Origin: Conoideocrella luteorostrata
Lineage: Eukaryota > Ascomycota > Sordariomycetes > Hypocreales > Clavicipitaceae
Direction of reading: 5' to 3'
Assembly: GCA_032433595.1 (NCBI GenBank)
Contig: JASWJB010000006.1
Span: forward strand, 62,001-126,000
Length of the DNA stretch: 64,000 bases
The stretch's first letter is position 1. Each line of letters opens with the position of its first letter. The notes beneath the pieces were generated by a model. The model saw nothing but the letters and a program-made list of their open reading frames with translations, made no database searches and was not told where the DNA came from. Below, one piece after another: positions 59,353 to 64,000 of this stretch. The translations under genes and the position numbers were made by a program.

Positions 59353-60354
59353 TCATAAAACCATGCGTCTTGCCGCCTCGTGCGTGACAGACTGCAGTCT
59401 AGATCGAAGTAATGTCACCATCGGCGCTACCAGACGGATCGTACGCGCCCAGCCGGTCCCTGCCTGCGGGTCCTGGTGGTGGTATCTGTCGGTGAACTGC
59501 AAGATTACCTTGGCAATCTTGGCGAGATCCTCCATCCCGCCCTGGCTATTGCCACTTCTGCTGCTGCTGCTGCTGCTGCTCCCGCTGCTGTTAATTAGAG
59601 CATTACGTGGCGACGACTGCATCAGCCCGACAGACAAGCTCTTGTCTGTGCCGGGACTCGTGGATGTACTGGCAGACGAGTCTGGGGTCGTCGTGTCTCG
59701 CGGCAAGTGGTAGCATGCCAGCTGGTTGACCGCGTCCATGAGGGACATGCATCCCGAAGCCACGAGTAGTGCTACACCCGGTTGTTCAGAGCACGGACAG
59801 ATGAGGATCTTTAGTAGTCGCTGGCACGAGTCTATGATTGTCAAGCTTGAGTACGTCGGGTCGGACCTCATTCGCGCTGTATCCAGCTGCTCCATGACGA
59901 ATATGGCTGTGCCGGTGCAGTCGCCTCCCCCGGATTCCGCACTTGCGTCTCGGTGCAGCGGTGTGTCAGCTGTTTGTTGCTGATGCTGTTGATGATGATG
60001 ATGTTGCTGATGATACTGTTGCTGATGATACTGTTGCTGATTCCTCTCGGTCTGGCTGGCAAGAATTGAGCTGTTGTGGAGACCGAATTCGTTCTTTTGG
60101 TCGAAATATCCCGCCGGCTCGATCAGATTGCCGCTACTCTCCGCTGGCACCACTGGACATTGCTGGCTCACGCTTCGCCGTACACGATGCGGTCGCCCGG
60201 AGCGCCGCGCCGGACTGTAGGAACACTGCTGGTTCAGAGCTGCGCAGCGCGCACACGTGGGCTTCTGCTTGCCACATCGCAGCTTGGACGAGGAGCACGG
60301 ATCACAAGAATCTTTGAGCTTCTGAGACGGTGTGTGGTAATTGTAGGAATCCAT
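59353..60354 (-). CDS. AflR-like Zn2Cys6 transcription factor (333 aa)
   Basis: Single exon from ATG 60354 (MDSYNYHTPSQKLKDSCDPC); the open frame upstream is rejected as leader. The zinc cluster CDPCSSSKLRCGKQKPTC continues with ARC and C, placing the six cysteines at 17, 20, 27, 34, 37 and 44. A basic linker ARRSGRPHRVRR follows, as in AflR. A Gln/His-rich low-complexity segment (about 135-155) comes next. The AflR-type C-terminal domain contains IDSCQRLLKILICPCSEQPG and GCMSLMDAVNQLACYH. A poly-Ser run lies near 290. AflR itself binds TCGN5CGA; matching palindromes stand in three cluster spacers (42893, 44691, 54740). It is therefore the likely pathway-specific activator. Confidence 0.9.
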   Translation of the reverse strand: MDSYNYHTPSQKLKDSCDPCSSSKLRCGKQKPTCARCAALNQQCSYSPARRSGRPHRVRRSVSQQCPVVPAESSGNLIEPAGYFDQKNEFGLHNSSILASQTERNQQQYHQQQYHQQHHHHQQHQQQTADTPLHRDASAESGGGDCTGTAIFVMEQLDTARMRSDPTYSSLTIIDSCQRLLKILICPCSEQPGVALLVASGCMSLMDAVNQLACYHLPRDTTTPDSSASTSTSPGTDKSLSVGLMQSSPRNALINSSGSSSSSSSRSGNSQGGMEDLAKIAKVILQFTDRYHHQDPQAGTGWARTIRLVAPMVTLLRSRLQSVTHEAARRMVL

Positions 60355-62448
60355 CTTCGGCGACGGATTTCGAGGTTCCCAGCAAAAGAAGCTGAATGCT
60401 ACCTTGGAGGTTGCAGATTCCGCTGTGGCCTGCTTGTATGCTCGGGTATATGTGCGACATCGAACCACGTTGCGGGAAGTCTGCTCGGCATTCCAAGACA
60501 AGTATTCCCCGGGGCGTTCATCGCCAGCCGCGCATCAGGGGCATTGTGTTTTTCGCAAGACGATGGTCGCCGACAAGCAACCCATATCATGCATCGGGGT
60601 GGATGGTTGGATTCGGCGTGCCAATGACAATGGAAAACCTGCGCCTCTTGCACGTCCAGCCCCAAGATAGCGAGAAGTGGCGCGGTTGCAGCTGTCCCTG
60701 GCTCGATCTTCTCTCTGTGGTGGGCGAGTGAGATCGTGCTACACAGCGGCCCCCCACTGGGGTTCCGCATTATTTCGTTCGTAGTGCGCACTCTGAGGCT
60801 GACGGGTGGGACCTACACCAGCAATGTACTCAGCAGGTGGGACGTCGCCGGCAGAGTCCAGACAGAATAAGAGATGCCCGACCTCTCGACTGCTGCTCGC
60901 GAGTTTGCACGGCTTACCCTCGGCCAGCAACGCAGCTTTTTTAGGATGACTGCATGGCGCTATCGTTTTGAGGGCTTACGCGGCACCACACAATGCGGGT
61001 AATTATTTGCGCCGAGTCTACGCAGGGCCAAGGCGGAAAAGGCGGCAGGGCGCCTGCGCGATTGGCCACGGAAGGACTATGGAATGACGATAAGCGAGCA
61101 TAGGGGTCTACAGCGCCAAAAGTTCTTGAGGCTGGGCCCTGCACGAGGCAGTTTTGCTGCTACCTGCGCTCGACGCTATCGTACGCACAACTGGCTCCTA
61201 CAATAAATAGCAAGTAAAACAGAAAAAACCCGTGCCTACCCCGCCTAGCTGCATTCCGGAATTATTACGCCCCAGAAGCAGCTATCAGCCGTAGCAAGCA
61301 AATCAACCCCTTGTGGTGATACAAATATTATGACTAAGTGTTTCTGACGTTTATGTAACCATTATCCCGGTAGCTATTGTTATTTATACATATGTGGGGT
61401 TGCGAGGTGTACCTAAATAGAAGCGGTGTGACCCGCACACGTGGGGAGCGTATGACTAACTTGCTGATGGTGATTATATGAGTAGGAAGGAATAGAAACC
61501 CCACGCGCTTTTAGCACGCTTTGCTATTTATTTACCTTATCACGAATCTAAGTGTGGGTAATAAAAGATAGTTGACATGCATTCAACACCCAATCAAGTA
61601 GATATTTGTCCTCCTGACACTATAATAACACCAAGTGCCGCTGGATTGAGACTATATTCTCACACGCTTTCAACTAAGCCCGAGTGATTGAGTTGGCTAT
61701 TTGTCAGAATTCCCTCAAAGACTCAGGAATGTGTTTCAGCAAGGAGACAACAGTGCCTACAGACCAAGGACTCGCGACTGAAGGCTAGCGGAGCATTATA
61801 TTCTGTGTGGGCGTGTCGAGGTTGTCACAGGCTATATAAAATGCATTATTCACACTATTAGTGTGGAGGTTCACGTTTTGCTGAATTTTGTGACAGAGGC
61901 TGTTACCAGCGGAATGGAAACTTGGCCGTGATGGCCCAGCCACAAGTGGTAGCAGTCACGTTACCCCTACGATGCAATGAGAAGCAGACTCCTTGGGGAC
62001 ACTAGCCGTGCTTATACTTTGTTGCCTGGGTTCAATCCGCGCGCATGTGTATATATATCCTGCAGTAGTCATTCCTTCAAATAAGTCCCAGAGAAACATA
62101 TTGATAGCGTTACATCTAACCCATTCTTGTCCATGAATTTGTTTTCGAGTTTTGGGATAAAGGTAGCGACATTTCCGGCCAGGCTAAAGGGGACACGAGC
62201 ACGCATGTGACAGGGTGTTGAGGCTCCCAAAATGTTGCCATTGCCATGCCTCCCGTGGCAGTGACCAACAGGCGCTGCCGCGACGGCTGATGGCTTAATT
62301 CAACTTTTTAGCCTTGAATCAACCTTGATCATCGGAGTCCATGCTAGAGTTCCCAGGATGAATAGCAATCGTGTTTTCCCACGCGATGTTATTATTAGCA
62401 GAACGCCAATTCTGACCACCATACCCAAGCCACTCTGTGGTCAGGAAC
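60355..62448. other. Gene-poor right flank of the cluster
   Basis: Frames at 60376-61144 overlap on both strands and have no motif. From 61.2 kb on the sequence is AT-rich and stop-dense. Confidence 0.55.
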
Positions 62449-62651
62449 TGTGGATTGCACAGGGTTGTGCAACGATCTAGATCGTCGGGCTTCAAATACA
62501 ATATATTCAATAATAATCTCTGTCTATCTAAGAGGGGAAAAACAAGCCAACATACAAGGCCTACGATACTCGTATAAATAGGGTGGCCGAAAGGTGACCA
62601 CGTGACTCGCTCCGTGCTCTTATTTGTGTGCTTGGCGGCAGGATTCCAACA
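62449..62651 (-). mobile_element. Solo LTR, family A, with 5-bp target duplication
   Basis: This is the reverse-complement copy of 8839-9032: it starts TGTGGATTGCACAG and ends GGATTCCAACA. It is flanked by GGAAC at 62444-62448 and 62652-62656. Internal blocks GATCTAGATC, TATAAATA and CCACGTGAC are kept. The intact duplication marks it as a bona fide insertion. Confidence 0.85.
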
Positions 62652-64000
62652 GGAACACAATGAATGACGGTTTTGGTAAGGCTAATAAACACATCAGAAG
62701 TCTGAGCTCCCTCCTCCTCGTGAGCTTAGAGGCGGATTTCGGAAATAAGCGATGGAAAACCACAAGTGCACTTCAACTTAAGAGTCTACGAGAAGCAGCA
62801 ATTCGCAAACGGTAGAGAGCAAATTCTTAATATCTAGGGAAGACTTGGAGACGAACGCTTCTCACCAAATACTACTAGTCAAATTAAAAATCCTGCGATA
62901 CACGCTATGGCAGAACAGTTGATACCTGTGGATTCGTGTCTCAGGCTTCCTGCGAGCATTCTCGTTGTAGTAAAGCTAGCCTGGTCGAAATGGCGATTGT
63001 TTGATCAGGAGGGCCAGGTCAGTAGTCAAGAAATTACCTCGTACCAATATATTAGGCGTCGTTCCTCTAGTCTCTTAGCGGGCCCTCCGTGCTGAACATA
63101 CTCCCCCAGTTTGCATAGCGAAGGGTTGTTAGTTAACAACAAAAGCTCTCCCGCGGCTTGGTCCTGGTTCCTTTCCTTCACCACGGTTTCTGGGGCTATA
63201 TACTTCTGACTTTAACGGCGCATATTGTTCCGGACTTCTTCAAAGGCGGATTCAAAGACTTTTCGCGGCCTGGATTTAACTAACCATTTTTATCCACCGT
63301 TTTAGCCCGATCCAAGCCATGACATGTTGTAGCCCGGCGGCTTCTCATACGGACATTGGATAAGTCTTTACCATGAATAAGTACATGTTTTAGCATGCAA
63401 GGAAAAGAAATTATAGCCTCGAATCGCGGTCCGTACTGTTATTTTTAGCGGTCCGCTCATAATTGCAGGTCAGGTCCCTTTTAAATTTATTGTGTGGGCT
63501 TGGTTGCTGTTCGTCGCACTCACATTTAAGATTATTTTACTCGTTGAATTGATCCCGAGAATATAACCGAAAGTTCCGCGATAGCTGTTTCTATGCGCTC
63601 CTGCATTATGCTGCCAGCAGAGCCAAGGATTTCGTAGCACTGTCATGAGTTGGGATACTCTACCACTTCGTAACCGTTATAGAGACCAACCGATGCCGAT
63701 GCCGACGCTAGTGATAGTATTCGTCCATGGACAAACCCTATCCAACAAGACGGCGGAAGGACATCGTGTTATGTATATTTACGCTAATATGCAGAGACAG
63801 GCTCAGATTAAAGTCGTCGTCAGCGGGCCGTTCAATCCAAGCCCACTCCGGCAGGATATTACATTGTTCAGACAGTTTCGGCAGATACCACCAAGGTTTA
63901 CCGGTGGGTAGTAGACACCCGTTACGGACTATCAATAGTATTCCCCGATACTGTTTCAAGTGACTTCATTTGCGGCCATTTGCACTTGTTTATGCTCTCT
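62652..64000. other. Gene-poor right end
   Basis: Short frames only; no motif, RNA gene or further repeat is recognised up to the window edge. Confidence 0.55.

Noticed and set aside
62020..62050. B-box-like GGGTTCAATCC
   Set aside because: No correctly spaced A-box or cloverleaf stems are present.

Overview
The window is nuclear DNA of a filamentous ascomycete (Pezizomycotina). Short GT-AG introns of about 50-125 nt interrupt most genes. The gene content is typical of these fungi: a HET-domain protein, a Zn2Cys6 regulator of the AflR family, a fungalysin, a type II NADH dehydrogenase, a DHA1-type MFS transporter and a non-reducing polyketide synthase. Gene density is low and several loci are decayed. 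I would guess Sordariomycetes, but the sequence alone does not fix the genus.

Left part (1-16.4 kb): mostly gene-poor and repeat-derived. It holds three of four solo LTRs of one TGTTGGAAT-type family, a degenerate dispersed repeat, a small membrane protein, a small intron-containing unknown gene, an asparagine-synthetase-like pseudogene with a nonsense codon, a HET-domain gene with an in-frame TAG near its start, and a frame-broken single-pass membrane protein gene.

Middle part (17.7-38 kb): scattered, mostly intact genes. In order these are a METTL25/RRNAD1-type methyltransferase, a secreted sulfatase-modifying-factor-domain protein, an MFS transporter, a mitochondrial NDH-2, a fungalysin with extra repeats, a secreted Pro/Gly repeat protein, a 66-aa conserved small protein and a collagen-like membrane protein with a one-base frame break. 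The spacers carry many copies of the 9-mer TACGGAGTA and one 33-bp-arm hairpin.

Right part (39.1-60.4 kb): a compact biosynthetic cluster. It encodes a flavin-dependent halogenase fused to an O-methyltransferase (AoiQ-like architecture, 978 aa), a metallo-beta-lactamase-type thioesterase, a TE-less SAT-KS-AT-PT-ACP non-reducing PKS (1879 aa), a secreted bicovalent-type FAD-linked oxidase, an AflR-domain protein lacking its zinc cluster, an SDR and a complete AflR-like Zn2Cys6 factor. The logic is: the PKS builds and folds an aromatic polyketide, the lactamase-like enzyme releases it, the fusion enzyme chlorinates and O-methylates it, and the oxidase and SDR adjust redox state. Three cluster spacers each contain the palindrome TCGGNNNCCGA, which fits the AflR-type consensus TCGN5CGA. 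The expected product is a chlorinated, O-methylated aromatic polyketide of unknown identity. The last 3.6 kb is gene-poor and holds the fourth solo LTR.
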